Shown here: in pieces, positions 13,101 through 27,500 of the stretch | Layout: each line of letters starts with the position of its first letter | Position numbering within the stretch: the stretch's first letter is position 1 | Source of the DNA: Schistocephalus solidus | Lineage: Eukaryota > Platyhelminthes > Cestoda > Diphyllobothriidea > Diphyllobothriidae | Direction of reading: 5' to 3' | DNA: 64,000 bases | NCBI GenBank assembly: GCA_017591395.1 | Contig: WEDG01004283.1 | Location: 45,584 to 109,583 of the forward strand | Program-made: the position numbers and the translations under genes | The notes under the pieces: generated by a model | Database searches by the model: none | Told to the model about the DNA's origin: nothing | The model's input: only the letters and a program-made list of their open reading frames with translations

Positions 13101-16100
13101 GGATTATGCAACGGTAATACATCAGCTGTGATCGACCAGTTACCTAGAAAATTCCGTCACGCTTAAAGGGACCCCAAACCATACAGGCAAGAGAACATAA
13201 ATATTGCCCGTCATTCAAAGGGGTTATACTAATCATGGCAGAAGTCAAGAGGAGAAGTAGGCGAGATCTGTGGAACAAGAGATTTATTCGTCTGACGCTT
13301 CGGACTAATGTTCGAACCCATCATCAGAGACAGCATCCTAGAACCTTAAATCTACATATGGCGAGGAAGGAACAAAATGCGGATTGCACGATGACGTCAA
13401 TCTTCAGGACATACAGGAAGCCATCCACCCGCAAGCCACCCCCAAACAAACACTGACCAGGAGTCACGGCTTAACTAAGTTTTTTTTTAAAAAAAGAAAG
13501 TTACAGTCTATGCATTCTGGTTGAACTTTCCATGGGCAAATTACGTCGAGGAAAAAACTGCTCACCAGCGAGAGCAATAGAACACGCGAAAGATACCACT
13601 TTCAAGTCACGCCAAATAGGAGATATATTCTATGAACTTTTTAGAGAATAACTCCGCTTTCGACAGAATGAACGAGGCATGAGATACCTAACTGTGAGTC
13701 ACAGTTCAAGTCAGTTCTTACAAAGCTCGAGACTTGGGATTTTGCCATTTAAGTCAATGTTATTGGACCCCCGTCTACTCCTGGTAACCCTTCGCTATGC
13801 GAGCACCTGCGGGAACCATAGTCATTAGTACAAAGAAAATAGGGACACCTATGCTCCAGAGTCACTTCTACTTAACTGCACTTACGTCTCCTTGAGCGAT
13901 TTGTCGGTATATGAAGCTGCGAGAAAACGCTCCATGCCCTGGAATTTCGGATTTTATCGAGAACCTCTTATGCAAAAATAAAAAAACAGCCGATCGCGCT
14001 TTAGAGTACAATGTTTGCCATTTGGCAGGGCAGTTTCGTCTCATCTAGGACACGCAAAGCATTAGCAGAACCGTAGACGCACATTAGCCAATCCCCACAG
14101 AGTCTCGTCCGTGTTAGGGAACAAACCTGTTTACGACATTAGTGCAGTCCCGGTATGTAACCGAGAATACCACCCTGTAAAAATTCACCAACCAGCCATC
14201 CACCTTGTAAAAAATAGCTACGAGGAAAGACATGTCTTCGATCAGAATCAGGGACGGTAACCCAAAGTAGGTAGGCAGGGTCATTATGGTTCTGTCGGTA
14301 TGCGTAAGTACGAAATGAAGGTGGACAGAAGGTGTGAAGGATTGAAGAAACTGCACCTGCACTCTGATATAGGGATATATTCTAAAACAGTGAGCCTATG
14401 AGAACAGAGCTGCAGACAAGACGATCCATTAAGTACATCCACTTCGTAGAGAATAAGAAGACTACCCTGTTGGTCAGTTAGTGTTAGTACAGCCGGCTAA
14501 AGCCGTATCAACAGACGGCGGGGCTCTCTGCGTGGCATTAGAATGCTAATTAAAACATAGCCCTACCCCTACGACAATCGTGTGTCCTTCACTCGGGACC
14601 TGTTACCAAAAAAAACACAAGGACGACTGACACGGTAAGGTTCTGGCCTTTTTACCACTACCAGCTGGCAATACTTCAACCCTGAGGGACGTGAGATGTC
14701 AACTCGCGTTCGAATCAAAGACTAAAACCCCAGATCCAAAACCCACGCCCCATCAGTCGTCATCAGTCCCGTGGGAACGACATTGACTGTTCGCAGTATA
14801 TTTTAGCTTAATAGACATCGCCTTGGAATACCCGACATGATGGGCGAGTGCAGTTTCCCTTGGGGACCAAGGTTCTAATCGCAAACCCCCAGGGCATAAG
14901 GCAAGGGTGAGGGGAAGCATAAAATTGCAATTTTCCGTCTGAAACAGTTCTCGGTTGTCAATTATGTGCCTCAAGGCTTTCTGAGTGGTTGGCCAGATGA
15001 AAAGATTGAACTACACCCCCACGTGGTCGTCCCCTTTTTCCACGCCTGATTCTGCAAACAGGGCCCACAGGCTTTTAACCCAACCGCCCCCGCCGTCTAA
15101 CTTCCGGCCAATTAGAAAATGCTTCTATAATTATAGCTGGGCGACACCTCGATGAAGGCGCAAGCTTTTAGTTAAAGTTCAAAAGCATTTGGCAGGAGTA
15201 GTTTATTTTGAGCAGTTTTTTACGGTTGTACTATTATCGTCACAGTGAAGAGAGAGCCAGTGTGTGAGAGTAAGAGATATGGTAACGAGTGAAAATAAGG
15301 TCGGAACCAGATGAAAGAGCAGGCGGTGTGGGCTGCGCCCACGAGAGAAACTGCTAGTGGACGTGGGAGACTGAACAAAGACCACTGGAAAAGTAATGGT
15401 CACAGTATTCTAGTTAAGATGGGCAGACAGGCGGCAAGCGCAGTTTTGGGAAGAGGGACTCAGTTGTCAGGCTAAACGGTAGAGAGGCCTTGTATGGCTG
15501 CCTAAACAGGACACGGGAATAGGAACCGCCAACAATAGATATAAAGCTTTATGCTAAATGCCAAGGCAATTATTTCCAGGATTGAGATGATGGTTAGGGT
15601 TAAGTGTAGAGTTAGATTTAAGTTCAAGGTTAAGGTCAGAGTTGGGGTTACGGTTAGGGTTATTATTCTGTCAACTGTAGGATTTAGGTTTAGGGTAGGG
15701 TCAGAGTTAAGATTCAGGAGACCGTCTAGTTTTGTGTTTTTTAGAGTTAAGACATGGTATATTTACTCTTCCTGAAATTTATCGCAAGGTTATCTATTCT
15801 AAGCGGGCGGGGCGGTTCCTATGCCCTTGTTCTGGGTAGGCGGCCATACAAGGCATCCCTACTACCTAAACGATGGACTGATTAAGGGGACTTTATTATT
15901 TGGCGAATAAGAAGTGACTCGACAGTGTTAGCAGGGCTGAAGGAATTATAGATAGCACAATAACTGTCCTTTAAAATACTAATGAGGTTCACTGAGAGCG
16001 CGATGACATGACAATTACAAACCATCACTAAACAGGCTCCAGTGGCACAGCGGCTTTACGGTTAGGTCCCTGCATTTACAGCGGAAACAAGAACCCTATA

Positions 16101-18444
16101 GATAGATCAGTGCATGAATGCAGATATAGAGCCACCGACTATGGAACGGTGATGAGATAGTATGCGAGTGTAAGTAAGATAGCTAACCTTGAGGCCATAT
16201 TTAACCTTTAGTTCGTCCAACTTCGACCGACGCAGGGCTTCCTTCGACAAAGAAGCTACAAAAAAGAGATGATGGTGAAGGATAGATAAGTCTGGGCGGT
16301 TCACAGTACAGAGAAACTGGAAAATCGTAAACAAGCCCCTCCTCCCTTCTTCTGCAATACAACGGACAGTTTTACCTCCCAGCTCGGATCGGCTTGGGTT
16401 ATTGGCTTAACTGGATGACAGGGGACGATCACGTAAATTCTCACATAGCGAAAACAGACATACATCTTATGCAATATTTACGTGTGTATTCTTAATAAGG
16501 CCGATCTCAGCAGTGTTTGAAAGAAAATTGATTAGGTGAAAAAAACCATTGATAAAATACGCCACCAGAACCAAACAACGGAAACTGAGAACAAAATTTA
16601 TGAGCTCCAGTTATAATAATCGGCAAGGATGGAGGGAGGGAGCACTAGTGCAAAAAGTTTTTCAGCACAAAGGGTTGCGCCAACCCTGGTGTATTCTAAG
16701 CCCTCGTAAATCCATGACATAAAGTGCACCTGCGCGTCAGGAAAGTGATTTATCCGTTCAATTTTTAAAACTGGCTCATATCTTGGCAACGGGAGTATAT
16801 TTAAGAAAAGCGTGAATAGCGTGAAAAGCGCGATAGCCTAAGAATTTAAGTCTACAAATGACTATAATTGGTGTCCTTATTATTATTATTATTATTGGTG
16901 TCAATATACACACAGAACGCTCGTAAGATCACGGAAGCCCCAAAATGGAACCAACGGTCCCATAAATCGGTACCAAGGGGTCATATTAAATGATGCCACG
17001 TGATCGTAATGAAAGAGACACACAAAAAGTTTGGTGTTATGCCAGTAACAACTCGTTCCGAGAACGCCAATAGATTCACCTTCTTAATCACTACAAAGGG
17101 TCCTCACATGGAAGATACTGATAATATTATCGCGTACTTTGCAGCTGAAGGGTTTAGCAGTCCTGAGCAAGAAGTGTACAAGAGAAGAAGGCATTGAGAG
17201 GCAATGTCGAAAAAGCGGGGAGACGGGATGAATAATTGCTAGCTTATTTTACAGCAACGAGACGGCAAGACTAGAGTTCCATTGGTCATGGAACCAGACG
17301 CTCTATCAGGTGAGCGAAGAACTCACACTGCAGGTTTCGATCGGAAACATTCAGTCATACGGCAGTGGCGAGTGCCAATCTTTCTTGATCGAACGACAAA
17401 ATAGTTCTCTTTTGCCATAAACCAGCAAATAAATTCTTACCCGAACCTCTGATATCCCCAATCTGGGGTTGGTGTATGGCTACTCAACGATGTAAATGCG
17501 AACTCCACGGCACACTCACGCACGTGAGTTGTGAGCCATCCCCTTGTGAGAAGACCCGACACATTATGCGGGGATGAGTTTGCGTGTGACACCCGTACAC
17601 GGGCCAGTTAGTTTTGTCAGCCACTGCGGCCACTACCGCCTCTGGTCGTTCTGGCGCTGTCTTGCCACCAGGCCCACGTGGGTGACGGAGGAGCGCGTGC
17701 TGTAGGTGCTGCGCAAGTCAGCCTCACTATAAACTAATTCACACGTAAGTCACCGTCTCTACATTCCCCCCTACTATGGCAGTGCCATTTAGTGGACATC
17801 GTCACTTGCAGTATCAAAGGCCGGTTGTAGTGTTATCCCAGACAGCCGTTAAGCTTAACCTACGAGTGACAGTAAGGCGATTGAAGCAATCTGAACCGCA
17901 AAAGAAACCCCGAGTCCGGTCTCTATTTTATGCGGCAAAGTTTGCTTTTCGAATAAATATTGATAACATCAGTTCATGCTGTGGAAAAACGTTACAGCAT
18001 AACCGTATCCGATAGGCACGCTTAGGAATATTACGCGGTTATCCCGCAGTGGCTTGTGGACTTTGGCTCAAATATTTAGATCAGATTTTGGACTGAACCT
18101 ATGAAGCCTAATTCCGACCGACTTACTCCTAGTTCGCGATTAATTTGAGAGATTAAAAAGCAACAATTTGCAAACTGGAGTATATATCAGATTGCCCACG
18201 GCGAATGCTGGGAGACCCATTGATTGGCCGAACCCCTTCTGCTGTGTCATGCAGCTGCAAATATCGGCGCTTCAGTTAGTACCTCTGCTGTCAGTCACGT
18301 CTATCTTGTAACCTTAGTAAAATTAACCCTTAACACATAGGCCTCATCAAAATTCTATCCTCGACCCTAACCCTAATCCTGGAAGTTAACTTTAACCGTT
18401 TGTCTGACGCCAAAAATTCTTCCAACCTAAGTCGAACCATAAGA

Positions 18445-18502
<58 letters not shown>

Positions 18503-21500
18503 TCTTATGGTTCGACTTAGGTTGGAAGAATTTTTGGCGTCAGACATACACTAACTGTCCACGTAATCTCATTTTGTAAGACAGTCACCGCCTTAGAAAG
18601 TGATAGAGTACGCAAGGTAGCAGGAAATACATCAATAGATCCACTTATTGGAAGCGATTGGATACTGCTAGAAGAGGAAAGCGGGAGGTAAGATGCAACT
18701 ACAGAAGCAGAAAAAGATCATTTAGGCCATGTTAGGACGGGAAAGTCCCTGAGGAACGGTTTTATTTACACGCACGTTCGCCTGCCTCTTTCCGAAAGTC
18801 CTGAATACCCGCCTTTGTGTTAGTTAAGGAACAGCCACGGGACAGTGCGTAGAGATGGAATGCCTGCCCTGCTGCTATCCTGTAGGACGTTGACCACCTT
18901 GGTGGTCCTGCTACTGAAGTACACACGGACAAAACGTTTGTCACTTGGTGAAAGTATAACGTAGGACGACGGAAGAATTGGGACTGAGGTCGTTGGCATA
19001 CACAATATCCACTAACGGTGTGCTAGTTTTGAACAGGTAACTGACAGGGACGCAAGATCCGGAATACCCGTTGTTACAAAAATGGGCCGCATCAGGAACA
19101 GTTGTAATCACTTATGAGTGGAGAGCGCACTGCCCACTCCCTGGCTGCACTGAAAACACTGGTAATCAATCGAATGACTTTGCTGACCCTGTCACCTCTG
19201 AGTGATCTAATACTACTGACGAGGATTGGCCTCGTGTCCAGCGAATAAATAAAGAAATTTGGCCTTAAAAGGAAGGAGCCTAGGAGCGTGTAGATGAAGC
19301 TCGATACCGTCTATGGTACAGGCTGAAAACGAGGAACATTTGTCATGCATAGGATAGTCTTGTAAAACACGTTGTCCAACTAAACCCTCTGTTAAACTCT
19401 GTGTCGACTGGGCATCGGAAATGTCAAGACAATAAAATCCGTACCTGATTTGGAGGACTCGGAGCAAACAGCGAGCTCACTTGAAGGAATGGCTCCGGAA
19501 GACGAGGCGTCGGTAAGTTCTGCCGCAGGTGGTACGGATTGGGGATCGTCTTGCATCTCCTGTTGCTCGCACTGACTACAGGTTTCTGCACCCTGGTGAA
19601 CGTGAATAAGGAAGCGAGATTCGCCTATTCGCAGCACATCACCGTGGCAGATAAGCTTCTTTTCGTTCTTTCACGAGAGGAAAAGGGCAAATAGGGCCAA
19701 TTAAGGAGGCAGTTTAAAGAACTTGGGTGACACGCATTCTACCAAGGGAAAAATGTGATCAGCCACGCCTGACATCAAAGCCGATCAAACGCATGGCGGA
19801 CATCTGTTGAATGCCTACGTCCTATACCTACTTTTAAAATGACAGAAACAAGGTTTTATAATGGTAGCAATTAGAAATACATCCTTATAGAAGGAAACTA
19901 GGCATTTGGAGCTCGGGTCTGGAGTACTCACAGGTAATCCACGACGACGAAAAATTGACAGACTATGAGCATTCTGAACAAAGACAAGAAAGTAAAAAGG
20001 CCATTTATAACCTACAAGTCATCGTCAAGTAGAAACCTTAATCTCAGGCGACAGAGGATAAATGGGGGGAATGACATTACCGAGAAAGACAAGGGAAACT
20101 GGAATGGCCATTCCGGGCTTATTATTTGCCAAAAGCCAGCCATACTCAAACCCCAGGTGTTGCAGCACCTGAGGTTCAAACCCGCGGTCTTTTGGTTATA
20201 GAAGTCTCACGCCATAACCCACTGCGTCACGAGCTCGTTGTTTTGCCAGTTCCTAACAGGAATATTAACTATAGCAAACAGGCACTTGACGAGACGAGTG
20301 AGTACCGTAAGCGATCGGTGAGCGCCTACGATTGACAATATTTGATTTCTGCCAAGCAGAATGGATCATTAAACGTTATTTTCATGGAACTGTTCGATGA
20401 TTTACTTTCTTAAGGGTACTAAACAGCAAAAATGCAAACCCTATCCTGAGTACCGGACTAAACGCAGCTGGTTTGAAGCAGATACCATAAGCATTCTCAA
20501 ACGTGGTTTTAGCTTCTAACTAACTTAATGCTACAGAGGCCTGGCAGACTACTTCCTCATAAGTGTTTAAAATGACGACAGATGCCAATAACGGCAGATT
20601 ACAGAAAGGACACATGAATTCACCTCAAACTTGCTCATTCGAACATGGCCAAACTCGCTATTTTCGACGACAAAATTTTTTAGTGGCGGTGGTTTGCGCG
20701 TTACACAGCCTCAATCCCCTTCTTCCCGCATCCCCCTCTCTATTTTCCTCGTGAGCCCATGGCAAAACCAGTCAAGACACCTAGAGATGGGGTGGGGCAA
20801 AGAGGGCGAAAAGACTGTCAAATCTATGTATTCCGTGATTGGTCGCTGACTTCGCATCCCATCTGGAGATTACTTCGCTCGCACAGTAAGGTGTATAGTA
20901 GTAAATTAGCGCGGGTATATGACTAACATCACAAGATCCTCAAATTTGGAGGTTACCCAGAGAGCAACGACAACTAGGACTGCAAATAGGCTTGAGCTCA
21001 GTAGCGTCAATTAGGCGTGCCAATTATGTGGCAGGTAACAAGAAATTTTTATTTTCTACAATTAGAGCGAAACATTAGAAGCCATATAGCTCCGCTGAAG
21101 TGGCAGCGGAGCTTTGACGGACATAGGAAGCGTAAGTATGTTGGAAAGACCTTAGCTGCACAAGCTACTGTGGTTTTCTCACAGAACTGACATCGTCCAA
21201 TTTCGATTTCCGGCTTCTAGATAGACGCGCCCGCAACTATACTGGAGTTGGATGATAGTACTATAGAAGGTACTAAAAGGTATGAAAATAATTGACCGAG
21301 ACGGGAGGAAATCATCATATCGGCTTACTTTGCGCAATTTCTGGCCATTCAAATAAGTCCCAGACTTGGATTTTCGGTCCTTGAGGTGATAAGTCTCATC
21401 AGCTTGACGGAACATTATTTCACAGTGAATCTAAAACGAGAAGAAAATCAGTACAATAGGACGTTTGCAAGTTTAAAAAAGTTTAATATCAAGCTCCACG

Positions 21501-24500
21501 ATGAACGCAGAGGACCGTTAAAGTTAGGCCACCGGCAGGGAAACGCATAGGGTGGAATACAAGCACTCGGACATCTTCAATTCCAGTTGGAATTGAGAGC
21601 CTGTAGGTGAATGGACAGATTGTGCGGGCTTTAAGGACTCTTGGATGGTTGGGGGGATGTGAAAACAACCGATCAGCTTATGACTCAGAAGTTCACGAAA
21701 ATTCCTGCACTACTGCCCCTCGAGGCATTCTTTATCCTAGCTGAAATCGCATGTATCTCAATCAAAGTTTCCGGATCAAGGCGCGAAAGTCTTCACCGAA
21801 ATCTTTAAAGACACGTGCACGATAGGTATACAGTCAACTGCGAATGCGGACTGTCCACGGCTAACTTGTCCTCATCAAACCAGACAGTATAGAGCTCGGT
21901 CGTTCCTGGCATACGTTTAATAAAAATGGAAGAAATAGTGGACGGAACCCCGTTCTGGATGATGTACCAGGTAACACAAAAGCATGAGTACTTCTAAGAT
22001 GGCATCTTTTGCAAATGCGTGCTGATTACCTTGCTAATTTACACACGGGTGCACGATCTACAATCAGGCGTCCAGCTTCGTTCACATGCTTTCCTCGTTT
22101 TTAATCTCAGGCGTACACGCTCAAGTTATACGATATTACTTAACCCTTGCAAAATTACAATCTAATTACGTTCCCGCGTTCAGCGGTTCATCTTTAAATA
22201 TCAGTCATACGAAGTAAAACGCAAATTTTGACAGCTCCTGCCCACCAGGCCAAATGTCAAGAGTCAATAAATACCGATGCGAATCCGCTGGGGGGAGTCG
22301 ACAGCCCGAAGAGACCGAAATCGGGAAGTCATCGTACCTATGTCATGGTTCAGTGTCTTACGGACAGAAAAGGCGTATCAGAGACCTGAACATACTCCTC
22401 AGGCCACTCCAGATTGGAAACGGTCACAGGCCCCACTCGGCATTTCGTTACAGGCTGATGCGTTCGCAAAAACGAAATCCTTAATTGAAATAAATCCCCT
22501 GTCGTGTATTAGCTGCAAGAGACTTGCGGGAGATGCAAATACATTTAGAGGCACTGGTCGTAAATGACAGATGAGGATGCACGAGCACCAATAAACGGTG
22601 CAGAGTTGGATCTAAGTTCACTAACAGCTATCGGTGTTGCGCATTATAGGCAGGTTGACTTCGGCGCGGTCGAAAAAGCGGACCCAAGTGATGGCAAAGT
22701 GGTAAGATGGTCTCGAGAGGCTTCAGTGTCAGAATCATTCAACTACTATGAAGTGGCTTATCACCGTCACCTAGGAAACGGTTAAACCCACGGGGATTCG
22801 GATGCAGTACGCAACTGCCTGATTTGACAAGCCTTCAGATGACTCGTGAAGCCTATAAAGATACAACGTGAGACGTCGGCAATAAAAGATAAAGCCGCAA
22901 CCGGTACGTTGTGCTGTGATCTACATATCCTACCACTACTTTGGGAATTGGAGTAGTGCACCAAAAAGGAAGTATATCACATATGAGCATGCGCTACTGC
23001 AGAAATTAATCTTATTGGGTTCCAGCACTTCCATAAGAAACATTTTGAAAACGCAAACTTACAGTAAATTTGCTATCTTGTTAAACGTCAGACAAAATAC
23101 TGAGAAGTACTTTCGATTCATAAAGATTACTTAAGTAGGGTTGTAAAGTTAATTATCAGGCAGTCTAAACCGAAGATATTTCAGTCACGTCAGGATACCG
23201 GCTCTTGAACGAGCTTCATTCCGGCCGGCACCAAAGGTACGCTCCGAAAAGAGTGACCACTTACGTAGGTGGCATGCTTCCCATTGATTTCCAATGCCCT
23301 TATAAATTCAAATGTAGAGAAGAGGGACGAAATAAATTGTAGGTAGATTGATACAGTCAGTTTAAGGCTTATTCTGCCTTCATTGAGCCAATCATAACCC
23401 TGACTACCAGCTGAGAGCGAAAACACAGCCATGCGCCCGAGCACGGCGCAGGTAGTCCACAGGCTGGGTCTAGCAGATGGGTCATATGCACTTAATCGAA
23501 CCGAGATTCAGCAGTGCCTAGCCATTTGTCATTCTGTTGTTGTAGGAATAAGCGCACACCGATCTATTGGCTTCCCGAAGCACACAAGCTCCGTGCGGGT
23601 GGCAAAGGTCACGAACAGGCAACCAACTATCCGGTCGATGTCGGCCAAGGTATAATTGCAGAGAGAAGGGACGACAGAAATTGCGGGTAGATTGATGCAG
23701 TCTGCTTCGAGTTTATGTGCGCATGTGAGAAATAATCGTAATAAGTCGCGAGGACTCCAAAACCTAAAGTTTTAATGTGTCAGATCGGAAAATACCTCTT
23801 CCAGTTCGACGTCTTCAATGAGAGTGAAAGTGGGACAGTATGATTGATTCCTTCCCAAGCACCCCCAACCCGAAGTGGCTTGTGTGCTGGTAATGATTCC
23901 AACAGTGCCCGTCTTCACGTATGTTGAGGATAGGACTACCAGACGCAGTGAGGGCGGATAAAGGACAGGACGAGCTTCAAGGCACGTAGAGGCCGGTTCT
24001 TCAACAGTCCTGTTTTTGGCAAGGTCTCCGCCTGCAGAGGAAAAAAAAGAAAATAGGACAAGGCTATCGTCAGCTAACAACGTAACCCAAAGGTTTGCCT
24101 GCACGCTTGAACTATGTGTTGCCCACCGATAGCCAGTAGGACTTTTCAACAAGGCAGGAAAATTAGGGAAGCAATGCAGCCTGTTAAAATGACTTTGCCC
24201 TTGGCAAGAACTCAGGCAAAAAACGCTCTGACTGATTCGTACCATGGCATATTATTGTGAAAAGTTACATTATTCACAGTCGGATAAAATCCAATAACTA
24301 GTACGTTAAAGCAACAGTGGGACCTAGGTTTTCTAACATTTCGTATGCACGATGGTATTCGGTTGACTTCGGTGCCTACATATTTCTCATGTGTGCAATC
24401 AGAATTTTGTAGCCTAACTTTTCGTTCGATTTGATACATGAAAAGATACCTGTTTTAGGACTGTTAAGGACTCCAGAAAGAGCGTACACAAACGCATGGC

Positions 24501-27500
24501 GCAAACTTTTATAATCATGGCCGCAGATTCATGTACCATAACTTATTTGCACTGCTGCTTAATACACGACATTAATAACAACTTTTACAAGCGCACTTGC
24601 TGCTTTACTTGCGTTTGCAATCGCTCTGTTCATTTAATTTAAACCAACAAAATCTTATTTCTGTGGCGCATTTACCTTCCGATAATTTACCTTTTTTGTG
24701 GACGGCGGAAAAGTTAGCATGGCAACACAGCGTTTACGGGCCTTTATGAGTTACTTCTACATAACGTTTTCATAGAATCTGCCTCAAGGTACCTATGAAG
24801 TCAGAATCGGTGTCCAGAGTCGCAGACTGAGTCAATGCTACATTTCCAGTGAACGAAATATTGACCTGGGTGGAGATAGACTCTTGTTTAAAAACTAACC
24901 GTGTATTTTCTAACATTGTTATTCAGGTGTCAGGCAAGAAGCAACTCTCTATCAGTTTTGAGCCGCAAATAAATACATCTAATTGAAAACTATCAACATG
25001 CGAAAAGGTGTCCAAGAGGACGTCAAAACCTGATGACGTTTCGCCTGTCGCATTGCGGACGCATGCATGGTGACTAGTGCGTGAATTTGTTAGGCTTGGA
25101 CAACATCTACCACACTGTTGTGCAATGGTGATCGTAGAACGATACTTAGTAAACGAAGACGTTTTCAATATAGAGATCAAAGTGAGTTCTTTCGTATGTG
25201 GCAGAAACCTGATCAATGACTGGAGTTCATATAGCAGAAAGCACACAGTGGACGCTGGGGTACACACTGATGAGCCGAACTCCTTGCAGCTGCGTTGTGC
25301 AGCAGTGCATGATCGGCAAAGCACGTGTATCTGAACTTTTAACTAATACCTATGCTGTTCATGTAGTGAATCATTCACGTTATCAGAATTTTCCAGGAAG
25401 TGAGAACGCGGACAAAAAGTTTCGACTTTTCATTGATTTATCTTGGAAAATGATGAGATATGTGGACATTAATCCCAGAAATGCCCTACTAAAGCGCTTT
25501 TTAAAGGGGTAACTTATTGGAGGTTTTTTAATTGATCAAGGGCTTAGGCGTTGTAAGCCTTCATTGTGGACGTTTGTTTTTTCGGCGTCCAGTTAACAGG
25601 TTTAGATAAATCTACAACTTTGGCCTCTACAAAACAGGTGAGATTAGAGCCTCCCACCCTCTTTGCATGAAATCCTGGTCTATTGTGTGTGGGGGCCAAG
25701 TCGCGTATGTAGCACGCGTAGACGGGCTTTCTAGCTTTTTCAGCCACTACGCCCAAGCTATGCATCAGAAAACTGACCAGTCTGGAAAGCGGACTGGTGT
25801 CTGGGACGGGGAGTGACAAGGATGGTGTCGGCGCACATTCCTTATTATAACAGTTGGGCCATCGATTTCCACGAGGTTCACCGTGTGCATCACAAGAAGT
25901 TGGCCCAGGGACGGTGACTTGCGCGTTACTTAGGTTATAGTGAACTATAGAAAAGCTAACGCGCAAGAATCTATCACAGTGCGCTAAAAACCGTGGCTGG
26001 AAAGGCTATCAAGTGACGTGATAACTCGGTCCTCCTATCAGAACGGTGAGTTAGATTGCAATAGCTCCTTCTTAGTGGCCTTTATGACACTCTCACTTAG
26101 TTGGGATCCAAGAAGTACCCCTGCCTCCTTCTTGCTGCGGTAAACCCTAGTTCTTCGTGCGTAGAACAGATGGTGTGGTGGCACGCGTAGATGCGGGTTC
26201 ACGCCACGCCCACCTCCGGTCTTATTTAATTTCTTGACACCGGGCTCAGGAGGGTGAGGAGTGTGATAGATGCTACTATAAAGTTATTTCACGTTCAAGT
26301 CAACGTTCCACCTTATTCTGGGGTCGACGGTGGACCTAGTCGGAAACGACGATCTAAAACCTTTCGGGGCTACAAATATGAACTAAGCCACAATCTGCAT
26401 AAGAAGAGTGCCAAACAATTCCTGACTTCGGTAAATGCTTTCAGGAAAAAGCTACAGGACCTGTCTTTTCAAGTAGTCGATTGAAAACACTGAAAACTGA
26501 AGAGGATTCACTGACAGTTCAAGGATACTCAGTAGATCAGCGGACTACACTGTCACCAAAATTCCTACAGTAATTTTGTGGAGGAAAAGTTTTTTTGATA
26601 CACCGAACATTGTGTGCTTATGATTGAATCTGCTAACTCTGATTCAATTTCTAAGTCAATGAACGGTTTCGACACGTGATGTTATAAAAAAACTTTATTC
26701 CTGTGACATGCCTGCAAGCGAAAACCTCTTTGCTTTAGTCAACAACCTCTTGATAAAGGCAGATATTTAAAAATCACACTGAATCTTCGAGGAACCGTTT
26801 CGGAATCTATAATCCGGCACACTGTATATTACACTTATTTGTGTAGGATGTTTAAATATAAAACACAAAAAAGGACGATATATTAACCATTGTTATTGTA
26901 TTTATTCAATTATTTGCACGGAAAAGCTTCATGCACTACTCAAAATTGAGTCTACCCATTTAACACAAATTTTTGAAATTTCGGTATTTCATTAAAGTAC
27001 TACTTCTGATAAACGTAGTATTACTTTTAATATTCATTTTACACTTACATTTAACTTTGAGATTTCATTATTGAATGAAAGTTTTGACCGATTCGTTTGA
27101 ACCCGTTTATGATTGATTATATTTCGTTACTTCAGATATATTTCATGCGTTATGTCACCTACTGCAAAACTGATAAAGGCAGGCTTAAGAATTTATTAGA
27201 GTATCATGATAATACTTAAGGAATATTAATAGCGGGCGCAGAGCAAAACTAACTGTAAGTTCGGAAAGGGAAAAATAAATAAATTACCTGAAAAGCTGGA
27301 AGATCTAGACGACCTACTTCGTTTGCGGTGCTTCAAGAGGCGACGTCTAGACCGGTCGCCATTATGGCTCGATGAGGAAGACAACGACCTCAGATCCGTC
27401 TCAGAACTGGAATGTCGCCGCGAAGTGCGATGCTTGAAGTATCGGCGCCTGGTGCAGCTAGACCTCGATCGCCTTCGGCGACTACTATAAGTGGAGGAGG

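Larger units (their letters stand above)
12737..16187 (-). other. AGGF1-like intron 8
   Basis: 3451 nt. Holds a PLE-associated repeat near 13270, a telomere-like hexamer array at 15592-15719 and a tRNA-like fragment near 16035. Nothing coding recognised. Confidence 0.75.
16256..19444 (-). other. AGGF1-like intron 7
   Basis: 3189 nt. Holds a (TTA)7 tract, a SINE-like family B copy, a CCCTAA-like patch and the perfect palindrome at 18401-18546. No missed exon was recognised. Confidence 0.75.
25195..26970 (+). repeat. Dispersed repeat family A, copy 2 (interrupted)
   Basis: The left part 25195-25640 and right part 26405-26970 match copy 1 at 6959-7900 in order. Between them lie about 770 bases absent from copy 1. 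On the AGGF1-like transcript it lies in antisense orientation. Confidence 0.6.
24032..27287 (-). other. AGGF1-like intron 4
   Basis: 3256 nt, largely filled by repeat family A copy 2 and the segment inserted into it. Confidence 0.75.

Noticed and set aside
15551..15775. Val/Arg/Lys-rich plus-strand ORF
   Set aside because: It is only the translation of the degenerate telomere-like hexamers.
20160..20240. Functional tRNA gene
   Set aside because: A- and B-box-like strings are present but the acceptor and T stems do not pair, and the sequence continues into the SINE tail.
23772..24245. 157-codon minus-strand open frame taken as a whole gene
   Set aside because: Only 24031-23796 is exon 5 of the AGGF1-like gene; the rest is intron read through by chance, shown by strong splice sites at both ends.
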